From assembly GCA_003116975.1 (NCBI GenBank), contig BGKB01000103.1:124001-188000 (forward strand): a DNA stretch of 64,000 nucleotides, written 5' to 3'. The notes under the pieces were generated by a model that was given only the letters and a program-made list of their open reading frames with translations, did not search any database and was not told the DNA's origin. How positions within the stretch are numbered: the stretch's first letter is position 1; every line of letters starts with the position of its first letter. Of the stretch, positions 1 to 10,472 are shown one piece after another. The translations under genes were made by a program, and so were the position numbers. This DNA is from Aurantiochytrium sp. KH105 (Eukaryota; Sar; Bigyra; Thraustochytrida; Thraustochytriidae).

Positions 1-1
1 A

Positions 2-346
2 GTTAGGTGCGTGCACAGATCGCGCAATGGCCGTTGTTTTTGGAACGGAGATTTAGAGGTCGAGAGCATGCCCCAACGATCGTGCCTTCCCGTGTTTATG
101 AAGGCAACAGCAGCGCCCACAGCTGCACCGACTGCTGAATCTACGGAAAGCTCCTCTTTCGTTCCCGACACCAGGGTGGAAATGCAAAGTGAAATGAACT
201 TTTGCCACGTGTCCAACGCGCAAAGGTGCTCGGAAGGCGATCGCGCAGAACGATGCTTTTGGAACCCGAGGAATAATGGCTACTTTAGCGTGCCATATCT
301 TCGCAACAAATGTCTTCCAGTCGTCTTCAAGGAAGTATTTCCGTAA
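2..346 (+). CDS. C-terminal fragment of a Cys-rich extracellular-type protein (5' end outside window)
   Basis: The frame is open from the left edge and ends at TAA 344-346, so this is the 3' end of a longer gene. Two similar Cys modules are visible: one around RCFWNGDLE...RSCLPVF and a second around CHVSNAQRC...RCFWNP...NKCLPVVF. They are separated by an Ala/Thr/Pro/Ser-rich linker (TAAPTAAPTAEST). Such short disulphide modules joined by Thr/Pro linkers suggest a secreted or surface protein, comparable in style to the lectin-like membrane protein at 34748-37450. No transmembrane segment is visible in this fragment. Family not recognised. Confidence 0.5.
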   Translation, partial: VRCVHRSRNGRCFWNGDLEVESMPQRSCLPVFMKATAAPTAAPTAESTESSSFVPDTRVEMQSEMNFCHVSNAQRCSEGDRAERCFWNPRNNGYFSVPYLRNKCLPVVFKEVFP

Positions 347-649
347 TGTACTGTTCCATGCCTTTATCGTATTTCTCACTCTGTACAATAGAACAAAACG
401 GAAATTTGGATTTTATCCTTGATTTGATTGATCAAAAAAAAAAGGAATGGGATTCTTTTCCTTCCACATGTGTCTGTTTCTGTTTCTTTTTCTTTTTCTC
501 TCCAGTTCAGTCTGATTGTTGAACGCAGTTGTCCCCCTTTTGCATCGCGTCGGCAAGAATGCAAGCGGCTTTGTCAAAAATTAATTGCTTTTGCTTTCAA
601 AAAGCAAAATCTCGCGATGATGTCAGCCGCTTGATCTGAGATTAACCAG
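347..649. other. Intergenic region, convergent 3' ends
   Basis: Lies between the end of the left-edge gene and the end of the SEC14-like gene. It is AT-richer than the genes, with short A runs and a CT-rich stretch near 480-505. No supported gene. Confidence 0.5.
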
Positions 650-2479
650 TCAAGGTAGAGGGAGCCCAGACTTTTCGAGAGTCTGCAAAAGCGCATCGCG
701 CTCAACCAAAAGTTTTTGCTTCTCGGCTTCAAGCGTGAGGGATTGATGATCCGGTTCCTGGGCATGTGCGCCATCCTCAATAAAGGCGCGAGCAAAGCTA
801 ATGGCGCGTTGATGAGCGCTAGTTTCTTCAAGTGTCCCCTCGAGCTCTCGTCGCAACGTCTCGATTTGGTTTTCCAATACGCCAATCTCATTGTCCAAGG
901 GCTCCAAGACCTTGGAGGACGAAGATGGCACAAAACTTCCTGCGCCTCTGGGGGCTGGCGGCGTTGACAGTCCTCTTGCGTTGGTTCCCTGCTCCCCTTT
1001 AATTTCGCTACGCCGTTCTGCGATCTGCCGTCGAAGGTACTCGTTTTCTTCGAGCGTCTCGCGTTCGACGAGCTCAAACTCTAGGTATGCTCGCAAAAGC
1101 GCAACTTGTAGATCGGCCACTGCACTTGTTGTTTGCCGAGGTTCCACAGTGAGCGCACCAGTTACTTGAGAAGAAGCATCTTGGAGGTGCCCGCGATCAT
1201 TTCCGGACTCGTCAACGTTGGACGCCACTACCGTTGGAGCAGCAGCAGGATTAACAGAAAGAGCAGAAGGAACAGAAGTAGGAGTAGGAGCGGCAGCAGC
1301 AGCAGCAGCAGCAGCGCTTTCGTTCACTGCATTTGATGCCTTTGGTCTGGCGATATTTTCCATTTTGCTCTCTCGAAGTGAATTTCTATCCTTTTCTCCA
1401 TCCTCTTCCTTCTTTGCACTTCTCTCGGCATCTGAAATACTGCCTTGCCCAGTACCCGACACGTCCGCAGTGCGAGTTGCAGTGAGAGTTATGCCATTAT
1501 CTTGAGCTGCTGCAGCAGCTGAAAAGGTCTTGGATGTTAGATCCCTTTTCTCGTTTGCTGCGCGGCTTGAGAAAAATCGCTCCGAGACCTGGCTTGCGTG
1601 ATCCTCATAAGAAAGTTTGGGCGCCTTGCCTCCAAAGTCTGAGGGGATTTGTGCAGGGTCAATAATCTCCTCGAGATACTTGAAATAGTCAGAACGAACT
1701 ATGCGCAACTTGGTGAGTGTGTCCTTGTCGAGAAAGTTTTTGACGATCGACCAGCACGCGGAAAACAGCAAAGGCACGTTGATGAGCACTGAGCGAAACA
1801 TTCGCTCGGGGTAAAAGGTCTGGTCAATGTGCATGGTTTTCTTGATGATACTCGTGAATGGTTTCTTGAGTTGCGACATGGAAGCGCCCTCAAAGTCCAT
1901 GACCACCGTGTACTGAGCATCGAGCGGGCTATAAGGTCGCGTTGAAAAAGAATCGGGTCTCTCGGCAAGCTGCACGTCGCGCATGCGCATCATACGTTCT
2001 CGCAGCCAGCTATGATACCGAATAAAGTTCGCCTCCTCAACATGTTCGAAGATCTGGTTAATGTTGAGACTTCCGTTCTTTGCGTAGAGCACAGGGTGTC
2101 CATAGCGGTCTGTGCCACGAATAAAAAGAGGATATCGTTCGTCAACATAACGTAGGTCGCAAGAGCTTTGCAGTACTTCCTGGGCGGGGAGCCGATGCAT
2201 GCGCTCAATATCGAGGTCTTCGTACCACGCGACGAACTCGCGGATCTGTTTGACTGCCGCATTGACATCTCCGTTCGTTGCGATGATGAAGCGCGACAGA
2301 AAGGCGTCCTCGGACTCCGCGCCGAGCTGCAGTTTCGCACGCAGCGCCTCGTCACCGTGCACGGCATCTCGCAGCGGACCAAGCTTGACGAGGAAGTTTT
2401 GTACGCTCGTAGGCACGCTCGTCTCCTTCTCGGCCGCTGCTGCGCCCGGTTCCGGCTGCCGCGGCCGCGAAGCCTCCAT
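650..2479 (-). CDS. SEC14-like CRAL-TRIO lipid-binding protein with C-terminal coiled coil
   Basis: 609 residues from ATG 2479. Residues about 45-90 resemble the CRAL-TRIO N-terminal helical region (FLSRFIIATNGDVNAAVKQI). Residues about 110-285 form the lipid-binding lobe, with RYGHPVLYAKNGSLN, a YTVVMDFEGAS strand, FYPERMFRSVLINVP and the closing IPSDFGGKAP, all typical of Sec14/CRAL-TRIO proteins that exchange phosphatidylinositol or other lipids between membranes. After this comes a low-complexity Ala/Ser/Pro region (poly-Ala encoded by a GCA repeat near 1296-1315). Two coiled-coil stretches follow at about residues 450-490 and 525-605. The long coiled-coil tail is unlike yeast Sec14 and suggests a membrane- or partner-tethered version. 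Ligand unknown. Confidence 0.9.
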   Translation of the reverse strand: MEASRPRQPEPGAAAAEKETSVPTSVQNFLVKLGPLRDAVHGDEALRAKLQLGAESEDAFLSRFIIATNGDVNAAVKQIREFVAWYEDLDIERMHRLPAQEVLQSSCDLRYVDERYPLFIRGTDRYGHPVLYAKNGSLNINQIFEHVEEANFIRYHSWLRERMMRMRDVQLAERPDSFSTRPYSPLDAQYTVVMDFEGASMSQLKKPFTSIIKKTMHIDQTFYPERMFRSVLINVPLLFSACWSIVKNFLDKDTLTKLRIVRSDYFKYLEEIIDPAQIPSDFGGKAPKLSYEDHASQVSERFFSSRAANEKRDLTSKTFSAAAAAQDNGITLTATRTADVSGTGQGSISDAERSAKKEEDGEKDRNSLRESKMENIARPKASNAVNESAAAAAAAAAPTPTSVPSALSVNPAAAPTVVASNVDESGNDRGHLQDASSQVTGALTVEPRQTTSAVADLQVALLRAYLEFELVERETLEENEYLRRQIAERRSEIKGEQGTNARGLSTPPAPRGAGSFVPSSSSKVLEPLDNEIGVLENQIETLRRELEGTLEETSAHQRAISFARAFIEDGAHAQEPDHQSLTLEAEKQKLLVERDALLQTLEKSGLPLP

Positions 2480-4231
2480 CGTCGTCCGCGTGCAACTCGA
2501 GCAGAATCAAGAATGTTGACGACGACGGCGGCCACGACTTGCTCGATGGATGAAAACTTCCTACTTGGTGGTCACCTTGCGTGAAGGAAAAGGCTGCTGA
2601 TGACAGTGAGGAAGTAAATGAAGGCATGAATGGAGTAAAAGGCCGCGAAACGGGGTGACCACATCCACATGCAGAGCGCCTTTGCCAGAACTTGGTGCCC
2701 GCTGACCAACACATGCTTGCAAAGCTGGTTTTTCTTCTTCCGCAAATACACGACCGGGAATTTATAAAAAAAGATGTATTGAGCCGAGATCATGATGGAT
2801 AAGCTTTGTGGCGCACTACATTCTGTCTTCGAGGGCAACGAAGGGCTTGAGACGGTCCAAAGCTTCATCGAACATCTCGCGTGAGTTATCGAGGCGGTAC
2901 AAGTCGACACTCAAATTTTATTATAAAATTGAAACAGTTAGGGACGTTTCGTTTCACTTCGCACATGCTTTTAGACCACGCCTTGAGGCTCTACAACGTT
3001 GAAGGGTAATCGCACGACCCCGACTCATGCCTAATAACATGATTTTCACAGTGTGTCGGGAAATGGAAATGACGTGAGCAGACAGCAGCGCCCTAGAAGT
3101 AGCGAGGTCAACTTGGCATCCGTGGGAGGTCTATTATAGACTTGCCGTGCCAACAACCATCCAATCTCAGCAGTCACTAGTTCGTACGACATTAAGGTAC
3201 GTCTAACATCGCTCAGAGCACGAACTAGGCCTAGCACGGCCAAAGATTTGTGATCATCAAACTCCACACTACATATTCGAGACGACATTTAAGGTGGGGA
3301 GAAACATCGATTTTCACCACCAGACAAATTCGTCTCAGCAGAAGCGAAATTACACAGACATTCCTAGCGTACTTAGGCATACTAGCAATCCATTTGACTC
3401 TACCTACTTCAATACAGTGAGAGAATTCGCTGTCCTGCAGAATTTGAAGCATCCTTGTAAGCCTCGCGAAACCAAGTCAACATTTTCATTGTTTACATGA
3501 GCCCTTCCGACAAACAGGCTCACATTCATTGAACTAAACAAGAATGAAGGAAAGGCCACTTCAGTGATGTAGGCCATCGACAAAAGAGTTAGCTCGAAGA
3601 CCGCCTTTCCGAAAGTACGATGCACATTTTCTTCGCAACGCATCCCTCGCAAAGCTCCAACGCGCGACCATAGAGCCTTCACTATCAGTCTCTCGCAAAC
3701 ACCGCCGTCAAACAAACTAGTATTCCCTCGACACACCCACCATTGGCATTATACTCTGCTGCCCTGCCGGGAGAGGAGATCGACCAGCCTCGGCGCGCGT
3801 GCACCGTCCGCGCGTGCCAGCGTGTGAACAGCTGGTCTTCTTCGCCCAAACACCTAACCCCCCTTTCGCCCCTGCGTGCGCAAGGCGCGACCGCGCGGCA
3901 GGCAGGCAGGCAGTTGCGGCAGGCAGGCGCGCAAGCAGCTCCCCCGGACTTCCCCCCTCCGCGCGGGCGCCGCCGCGACACGCTCCGTCCGTCCGCGCGC
4001 GCCCCGCGGAGAACGCGCCAAGGCCGCATCGCATCAGCCAGCAGCCAGCCAAGCTCAGCCAGGCTCTCCCTTCTCTCTCATCTTTCCCTCCCCTCGTCCG
4101 AGTCTCTCTCTCCCTCTCTCTGCTTTCTCGCCCCCTCTCCGCCGCAGGCGCAGTCGCTCGCTCGCGCCGCTTCTTCGCGTCGCTTGCCCGCCCGCCCGCC
4201 CGCCCTCGCTCCCCTCGCCGCCATTGCCGCC
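2480..4231. other. Gap with weak coding signals and a pyrimidine-rich leader
   Basis: 2480-3700 is AT-richer than neighbouring genes. On the minus strand an ATG-started frame of 80 codons lies at 3046-3288, and a short protein-like frame ends in TAG at 2818-2820 (reading REMFDEALDRLKPFVALEDR). The latter is preceded by CTAAC plus a T-rich tract and TTTGAG, as at a 3' splice site. They could be exons of an unrecognised minus-strand gene, but no product can be assigned. 3700-4231 turns GC-rich and, at about 4064-4142, strongly CT-rich just upstream of the WD40-ROCO-TIR start, as expected for a promoter or leader. Confidence 0.35.
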
Positions 4232-7200
4232 ATGGGCCGCATCCAAGGCCGCGTGTACGGCGTCGCGCAGTCCGCCGACCTCGTGCTGGCCGCCAGCGGC
4301 GACGCGTACTAAAGAGCATGGAGCAAGAAGGACGGCGCCCTCGTCTTGGAGATGAAGACGCCCAACGACAAGGAGGCCAACACAGTGGCCGTGCAGGGCA
4401 ACCTCGCCGCCGTGGGGACTGACGCAGGCGGCCTCTTCCTGATCGACCTGGCCACCGCCTCCGTCCTGCACGCCCTCCAGGGCCACACCGGCAATGTCAG
4501 GAGCGTCATCTTCGACGGCAACGAGATCATCTCCAGCGGCGGGAACAACGACCAGACCGTCCGCGTCTGGGACAAGATGAGCGGCCGAGAGACCTTGAGG
4601 ATCGACGCCGGGTCGTGGGTCTGGAGCGTTGCCGCCCACGAGGACCTGCTCGTGGCCGGGTTGAGCGACAACACCGTGCGCGTCTTCGACCGGGCCAGCG
4701 GCGGCCCACGCCACGTCCTCACGGAGGCGACAAGCTATGTCTACGCGGTCGCGATCGACGCGCAGCGCATGGTGAGCGGGTCCGGCGACAACAAGGTGAG
4801 GGTCTACGCCGTGCCTTCCGTCCAGCTCGTCCGCGTCCTCGAAGGACACACCTGGGTGGTGCGCTCTGTCGCGCTCGAGGGAGACCGCATCGTGAGCGGG
4901 TCCTACGACAACAAGGTCAGACTCTGGGACGCGCGCAGCGGAGACGCGCTGCACGTCTTGCAAGGACACTCGGACTGGGTGCGGTCGGTCTCTCTCTTGG
5001 GGTCGGAGATCGTGAGCGGATCTGACGACAGGAGCGTGCGCGTCTGGGACGCGGAGACGGGCGCCTGACGCGCGTGCTGGACGGCACGGAGGCCGTGCGG
5101 CTCATCGAGGACGTGCTCGGCGGCCCCGCGACGACTGCGGCGGCGAAGGAGGCGCTCCAGGCGGCGCTGGCGAACGGGGACCCCGCGGAGCTGGGCCGCT
5201 GCAAGCTCATGGTCGTCGGCCAGGGCGCCGCCGGCAAGACGTCCGTGGTGCGCTCGCTGCTGGGCATGGCGCCCGTGGCGGAGCACCTCTCGACGGTGGG
5301 CGTCGAGCTCAAGCGCACCGATGCAGAGTCGTGGGTGGAGATCGAGGACCTTGACAGCGGGTTTGAACGCCAGGCGTATCGCGTGGCGGCGCTGCGCATG
5401 GCCGCGCAGGAGCATGCGGCGAGCAAGAGGCGGCAATCGCTGCCCAGACGCGTGTCTCGCGGCCTTGTAAACGCCGTGCGTCGACGTTCTTCTGCGGAAC
5501 AACCCTTTGTCGCAGAGGTACAGGTGGAGCTGGTACCCGAGGCCGAGGTGGCACGGCGGTTCGACATTGCGGAGATCGGAAACATGGCCGGCAAGACGCA
5601 GTCGGGCGAGAAGATCTTCTTTACGATCTGGGACTATGCGGGTCAAGAGGTCTTTTACGCGCTGCACCACATTTTCCTCACGCGCGAAGGCGGCATTTTC
5701 ATGCTCGTCTTTGACATGCAAGAACTCCTCATCAAGCAAGACGAAGCTTTGGAGTACCTTGCTTTCTGGCTCAACTCGGTCAAGCTACATGCGCCCAAGG
5801 CCCCTGTCCTTTTGGTCGGGACACACTACGACAAAGCATCCAAACGTGGCAGTCTGCAGACAGTGGAAAAAACTCTGCGGAATGACCTCAAGGCGATGCG
5901 TGGTGTCAAGCTCGTCAAAAACCAAGCGCAAAGACTGAGCTTCTTTCCGATCAACAACATGAGTTCCGCGGTGAATCGTGCCATCGAACTGCGTCGCGCC
6001 GTTGAAAAGTCCGCGTCAAAGCTCGAGTCTGTCTCGCAAAAGATCTCGCTGCGCTGGCTCAAGGTCATCGACGACCTCATGAAGCTTGACTCCGATCACG
6101 TGCCCTTTGCTGCAGTGCAGGAACTGGCAGACCAGTATCACGCTGGCGACCAAACAGACGAGCTGCTCAAGTTTTCCCACCAACTCGGCATGCTCGTTCA
6201 TCTGCGCGCCACCGGCACCTTGCACGACAAGGTGGTCCTGAACCCGCAATGGCTCTTGGACAAGCTGGCACGAGTGATTGCGGATGAGATCCACGTACAG
6301 GAAATCTACTTTGACGAAAGGCTTGCCGATCTCGAACTCGAGGACGACTTTGCGCTCTTGCGCGAGAAAGGCATTTGTTCGCGATCTCTGCTCGAATACT
6401 TGTGGAATGATGAAGAAGTCGACTACCTGCGGGAGTTTATGCATGACAACATGCTCTTGTCGGACTGGAACTTTCCAGAGAGCTCGCTGCCGAGACACCG
6501 CCAAAACGAGACACTTTACCTCGTAAGCAGTCTTCTCAAGAACTCGACAGACGCTAGTCTAGACGCTGAGATTGCCGAGATGGAGTCTGGCTTGACATGC
6601 GTGCTTGACTTTTCCGAGTTCTTTCTTCCTGACGGCGTCTTCGCGCGAATGCTCTCGCTTTGTGCGCAGTACAGCGGAGATGTAAACAAGGGCAAGCGCG
6701 CGCCTCAGCTCGCCGGAGATCGAGCGATTATTCGCTTCGGCTTCTCGGTTTTTGCGCTCGTCGAGGACGGCGACAAGATATGGGTTCGCATGGCACAAGA
6801 CGCGCACAAACCGGCGGCTACACTCAAGACGCTGGTGAGCATCTTTCGCGGGGCGCGCGATGCCGTATTTCGGGACTTGCCGTGGAAACTCCTGCTGCAG
6901 TCCCCGACAGACGACTCCGTGCTGGTCACGTATGACGACGTGGTCGAGGCGCGCGAGTCCGGGGAACGCCTCGTCATGTCTGTGGGTACAAAGAATGCCA
7001 GGGCTGCAGAGTTTGCTCCTTTTTTTGAGGACGGCTCACTGACGGAAGATGAGGAGGATACGAGTTCTGTGGAGAAGGAGAACATTCCTCTTTCTGGTTT
7101 CAAGTACCACGTCTTTATAAGCCATCGGCAGGTCGATGCAGGTGATGCGTGCAACCTTATGGCGGAGAAGCTTCGGAATCGCGGACTTCGTGTCTGGATT

Positions 7201-7533
7201 GACCAGGAGACCGAGGGTAACCTCGCAGAGGATGCCATGAGACGTGGCATTCGTGAGTCCAAGTGCTATTTACTTTTTCTTTCCAAGACGGTGTTCTTCA
7301 GCGCCGTGAAAATGGAGCTGGAAACAGCGTTGCAAGAGGAGAAACCCGTCTTGCTCGTGCACGAGGGCGACCCCACTCGCACGGGTTTTGCCAATTTCTC
7401 CAAATACATTGACGATGCTCCGGCATCGGCCAAGCACCTCTTTTCAGAAATGGAGTCCATGCCTTTTCAGCGTCGTCTGTATTTGGCCAAGGGTTTTTAC
7501 GAAGAGCTCATTTTGCGCATAAAAAATGCGTAG
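4232..7533 (+). pseudogene. WD40-Roc-COR-TIR (ROCO family) gene, broken by one stop and one frameshift
   Basis: ATG 4232 opens a series of WD40-like blades (repeats of VRSVxLxGxxIVSGSxDxxVRVWD, to about 5060). A Roc GTPase follows: P-loop GQGAAGKTS at 5218-5241, G3 DYAGQE at 5632-5649 and G4-like THYDK at 5821-5835. A COR-like region of about 1 kb comes next, then a C-terminal TIR domain (YHVFISHRQ near 7104, to about 7450). The Glu codon 7315-7317 (in KMELETAL) aligns with the TIR NADase glutamate. ROCO proteins are GTP-switched signalling scaffolds; a TIR effector suggests an NLR-like sensor. Two lesions are visible. An in-frame TAA at 4310-4312 replaces the V of a WD repeat (GDAY*RAW aligns with GDNKVRVY). 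A -1 shift at C5062 is needed to pass from the WD40 frame (TGA 5066-5068) to the ROCO frame; no ATG occurs in the latter until the P-loop strand (5209). The 2.4-kb ROCO-TIR frame is intact, so an assembly error, a recent pseudogene or a null allele are all possible. Confidence 0.8.
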
Positions 7534-7906
7534 TACATTTACCAAAGAGGAAGTGATATTGAATTTGTTGCTGCTCGAAGGCTTCTCGGTCCCCAAAAGA
7601 GATTCCCGTGTGGGTGGGTTATTGTTTTATCATTTATTTCTTCAAACATCAGACATGCAATCTTTCGCTTCATAAACAGAGCCCCGAGGCAGAACGTAGC
7701 ATCGCGTTGTATCGATAAGAACGCATTGCACCAAGCAGCACACCCTCGCATTGGAGACGCTTTCGTGCGTGTCCTCAGACCACCGAAAATCATCAATCAA
7801 TGAATGGGTTAGTATTACTACCAAAGTCGCAATCCTACAATCCTGCTTGGCTTGGCGTTTTTCGCTTGCCGAAGCAAAGCAAGCCATTGTTCGTTGGCGA
7901 GCGAGC
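7534..7906. other. Intergenic region
   Basis: Separates the TIR stop from the next start codon on the same strand. AT-richer, no repeat or RNA gene seen. It should hold the 3' end of the ROCO transcript and the promoter of the next gene. Confidence 0.4.
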
Positions 7907-10318
7907 ATGAAGCGAGCGCGCGCGGCGAGCGCGCTGGCAGCGCTATGCCCCTCGCGGAAGCGCGGGCCGTCGGGGGCGGCCGCCGCGGCGGCAGCTGCTG
8001 CTGCAGCCGCGGCAGATGGCCTCAGCACCGCGGGCCGTGACCCTTTGTCGTTGCAAGAGGTGCTCGCGTCGTCGGTGCTGCACCTCCTGGGCCAGTATCA
8101 GGAGCCCTTTGAGGGAACCTTTGCGGAGCTCGCCGACCTGCTCGAAGGCGCATGTCAGCAGCTTGGTGTTGGACAAGAGTACGCTCCAGTGTGGACAAGG
8201 TCTTGTCTCAATGTCTTCTTGGCGCTGGGCCTCTTGGAAACTCTCCCCGACACACCGCTTCACCGCGCCAAGGATGGGGCCATGGCAGGTGAGTGTGGGA
8301 CTACCTCCCTTCAAAGAGTTATTGTCGCTGCGGACGGTCAGGCTAGCAATGCCTCGCTTGGGCTCGTGATCCGGCGGTCTCAGGATGACGCTCTTTCCAA
8401 CATTGACGATCTTCTCGCCCGCGTGCTCGAGTTACAAGCATGCAAGGAGAGCCTCCTCGCAAAGGAAGCACAAGCCTTGCAAGAGATCTTTCCCAGAGCG
8501 CTTGAGGATTTTCAACCTGAATTAGCTGCGAGCAATCCATCTGCGTCATCGCAACCGGACCGGGAAGCCACGCCAACCAAGGACTTGGGCCAAAAGAACA
8601 GCACAACGCCCGCCCTCCTCAAAAGCACAACTGGAGAGATCAAGACAGTAGATTCAGCGGCTCAGCATGCCAGACGCACACGCTTCTTTTTGCCATCAAG
8701 TACAAGTCTCATGCCCGAGAGTCTTGAGAGAGAACTCGAGGCCAACGCAAGCGTCTCTTCTCGCAACGCCAACGCGTCAAATGCAGCGCTCGGACTCGCA
8801 ATGAATCCGTCCTCTTCCGTTCAGTATAGTGCTGGACTTTGCGACGCCAACTCGGAAATTGCAGCGCGCGTGCGGCGCGCGCGGGAGCACGTAAACCGTG
8901 TCCGCGAGGTCCTTTTCCAAAATGGTCCGCGGGCTTTCGACGAGCTCTGTGCAGCCCGCAATCGGTATCTGAATCAGCACCCAACGTCCAAGGTAGGCGC
9001 TGAGCCTGAAAGAGGGCGCGCAAGGAGCACAAGTTTGGACGAGACCCTCGACGCAGTCAGAGTCATTGGCCCACGGGACGGCCCAAAGATCCGCGCACCC
9101 AAATTTATGGCTCCAGTTGCAGAGTTTGTTGGGCCCAATATGAGTGTCCGCCTGCAGGAGGAAGTTAGCACGGAACCTTTCGACTTTGCTGATATTGTAG
9201 CGCAGTTCCGCGTGAGCGGGACCGAGGAAACTCGTCACTATGCGTCGCCTTTAGCTCGAGTCAAAAGTGCAAGAGGAGCCACTCTTTCTCCTGCGGCAGT
9301 TTCTGCGGCGAACGCGGGTGCAAACGCGGACGCGACGAGCGAGGTCACTGATAACTCATCCGCATTAGACCCGCGCGCCTCACCCACAGGGCCCGTGCCC
9401 ACCGACGATTCGGTGCGAAATTTCGAGGACGCAGCAAAGAAGACGGCCCAGGGTACTGATGTGGATTTGCCTTCTTGGCGCGTCCACGACTGGCGCAAGG
9501 ATCCAGCGACTCCGGGTCCCGGCGCCCCAAAGGATGATCCTCGGGACGAAATATATTCTGCGCGCCATGCAATTGCGCGTGAGGCTGCGAGTGCCGAGTG
9601 GGAAGCCCATCTTGAAGAGCAGAAACGACTCAAGGAGGAAGAACGCGTGAGGCGGCAATCTCTTTCGCAACGTGCACGATCACCTCGCGAGCAACGTCGG
9701 CGTGTATCCGTCTCGTCCCCTTCACCCAAGAGCACTGGAAACAGCGCTGATGCAGTACGGCGTCTGGCGGCCTTGTCTGCGCGGTCGCGTCTTAAAACCG
9801 CTGCAGAAAATGCTAGTACTTCTGCTTCTGCTGGTGATGCTGCTGCTGCTACTTCTACTGTTACGACTACTCCAGGCGTAACAGACGCTCAAGCCGGTAC
9901 CGATGGCGACGATGACCACGGTGGCGATGATACGTCGGCCAACCTTGAGGGCGTTACGTCCATGGTTGAGATTCCAACCGTGGATTCTCTCGCCGCAGCT
10001 GCTACGGCTCCTGCGGAGAACCCAATCTCGCAAAGGAAGTCAAATACGGCGCCATCGACTCGCTCACGCAAGCGCTCCTTACGTTCGGTCTCCTCGGTGA
10101 CGAAATCATCCGCAAGCGAGACAGGCAGGCCACGGCGATCGCCGCGTACGCGTCAAAGCACGAAAGGCGCCGTTGAACCATCATCGTCATCATCATCTTT
10201 ATCAACAACCTCCACCACCACTAATCTTCCGGCCACTCCTACTTCGACTAGCGTTTCTGCTGCTACACCGAGTCCACCGGTGACGCGCCGTTCATCGAAG
10301 CGCCAGCGAAAGCGTTAA
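7907..10318 (+). CDS. Hypothetical, largely disordered nuclear-type protein
   Basis: 803 residues from ATG 7907 (MKRARAASAL). The frame is open further upstream, but without an ATG. The N-terminus is basic and carries a 13-Ala run. Residues about 35-110 (SLQEVLASSVLHLLGQY...FAELADLLEGACQQL...NVFLALGLLETLPD) look like a compact helical, possibly winged-helix-like domain. The remainder is Ser/Thr/Ala-rich, with a charged helical segment near EWEAHLEEQKRLKEEERVRR and repeated SPR/RSP and KR-rich patches. It ends in RRSSKRQRKR, a likely nuclear localisation signal. No family recognised. Its 3' end lies 154 bp from the convergent DNAJC3 end. Confidence 0.75.
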   Translation: MKRARAASALAALCPSRKRGPSGAAAAAAAAAAAAADGLSTAGRDPLSLQEVLASSVLHLLGQYQEPFEGTFAELADLLEGACQQLGVGQEYAPVWTRSCLNVFLALGLLETLPDTPLHRAKDGAMAGECGTTSLQRVIVAADGQASNASLGLVIRRSQDDALSNIDDLLARVLELQACKESLLAKEAQALQEIFPRALEDFQPELAASNPSASSQPDREATPTKDLGQKNSTTPALLKSTTGEIKTVDSAAQHARRTRFFLPSSTSLMPESLERELEANASVSSRNANASNAALGLAMNPSSSVQYSAGLCDANSEIAARVRRAREHVNRVREVLFQNGPRAFDELCAARNRYLNQHPTSKVGAEPERGRARSTSLDETLDAVRVIGPRDGPKIRAPKFMAPVAEFVGPNMSVRLQEEVSTEPFDFADIVAQFRVSGTEETRHYASPLARVKSARGATLSPAAVSAANAGANADATSEVTDNSSALDPRASPTGPVPTDDSVRNFEDAAKKTAQGTDVDLPSWRVHDWRKDPATPGPGAPKDDPRDEIYSARHAIAREAASAEWEAHLEEQKRLKEEERVRRQSLSQRARSPREQRRRVSVSSPSPKSTGNSADAVRRLAALSARSRLKTAAENASTSASAGDAAAATSTVTTTPGVTDAQAGTDGDDDHGGDDTSANLEGVTSMVEIPTVDSLAAAATAPAENPISQRKSNTAPSTRSRKRSLRSVSSVTKSSASETGRPRRSPRTRQSTKGAVEPSSSSSSLSTTSTTTNLPATPTSTSVSAATPSPPVTRRSSKRQRKR

Positions 10319-10472
10319 AGCTCGTGCCCAGAGGCGAACAAGAGTACATGTTTCAAGAAACGCTTTATCCTTCTCCTCATTATCATCATCATCGCACCCA
10401 AAGTATTCAGCTTTGCTCTTTGTTTTGATGGGAAAAGAGGGATGGAACAAGAGAAAAAAGATTGACTTAGAC

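Noticed and set aside
4300-4318. Nine-nucleotide GTACTAAAG as an intron that would remove the TAA
   Set aside because: Far too short for spliceosomal removal, and alignment with neighbouring WD repeats shows no extra bases at this point.
5060-5080. Programmed -1 frameshift between WD40 and Roc
   Set aside because: No slippery X-XXY-YYZ heptamer at the junction and no recognisable stimulatory structure; a one-base deletion is simpler.
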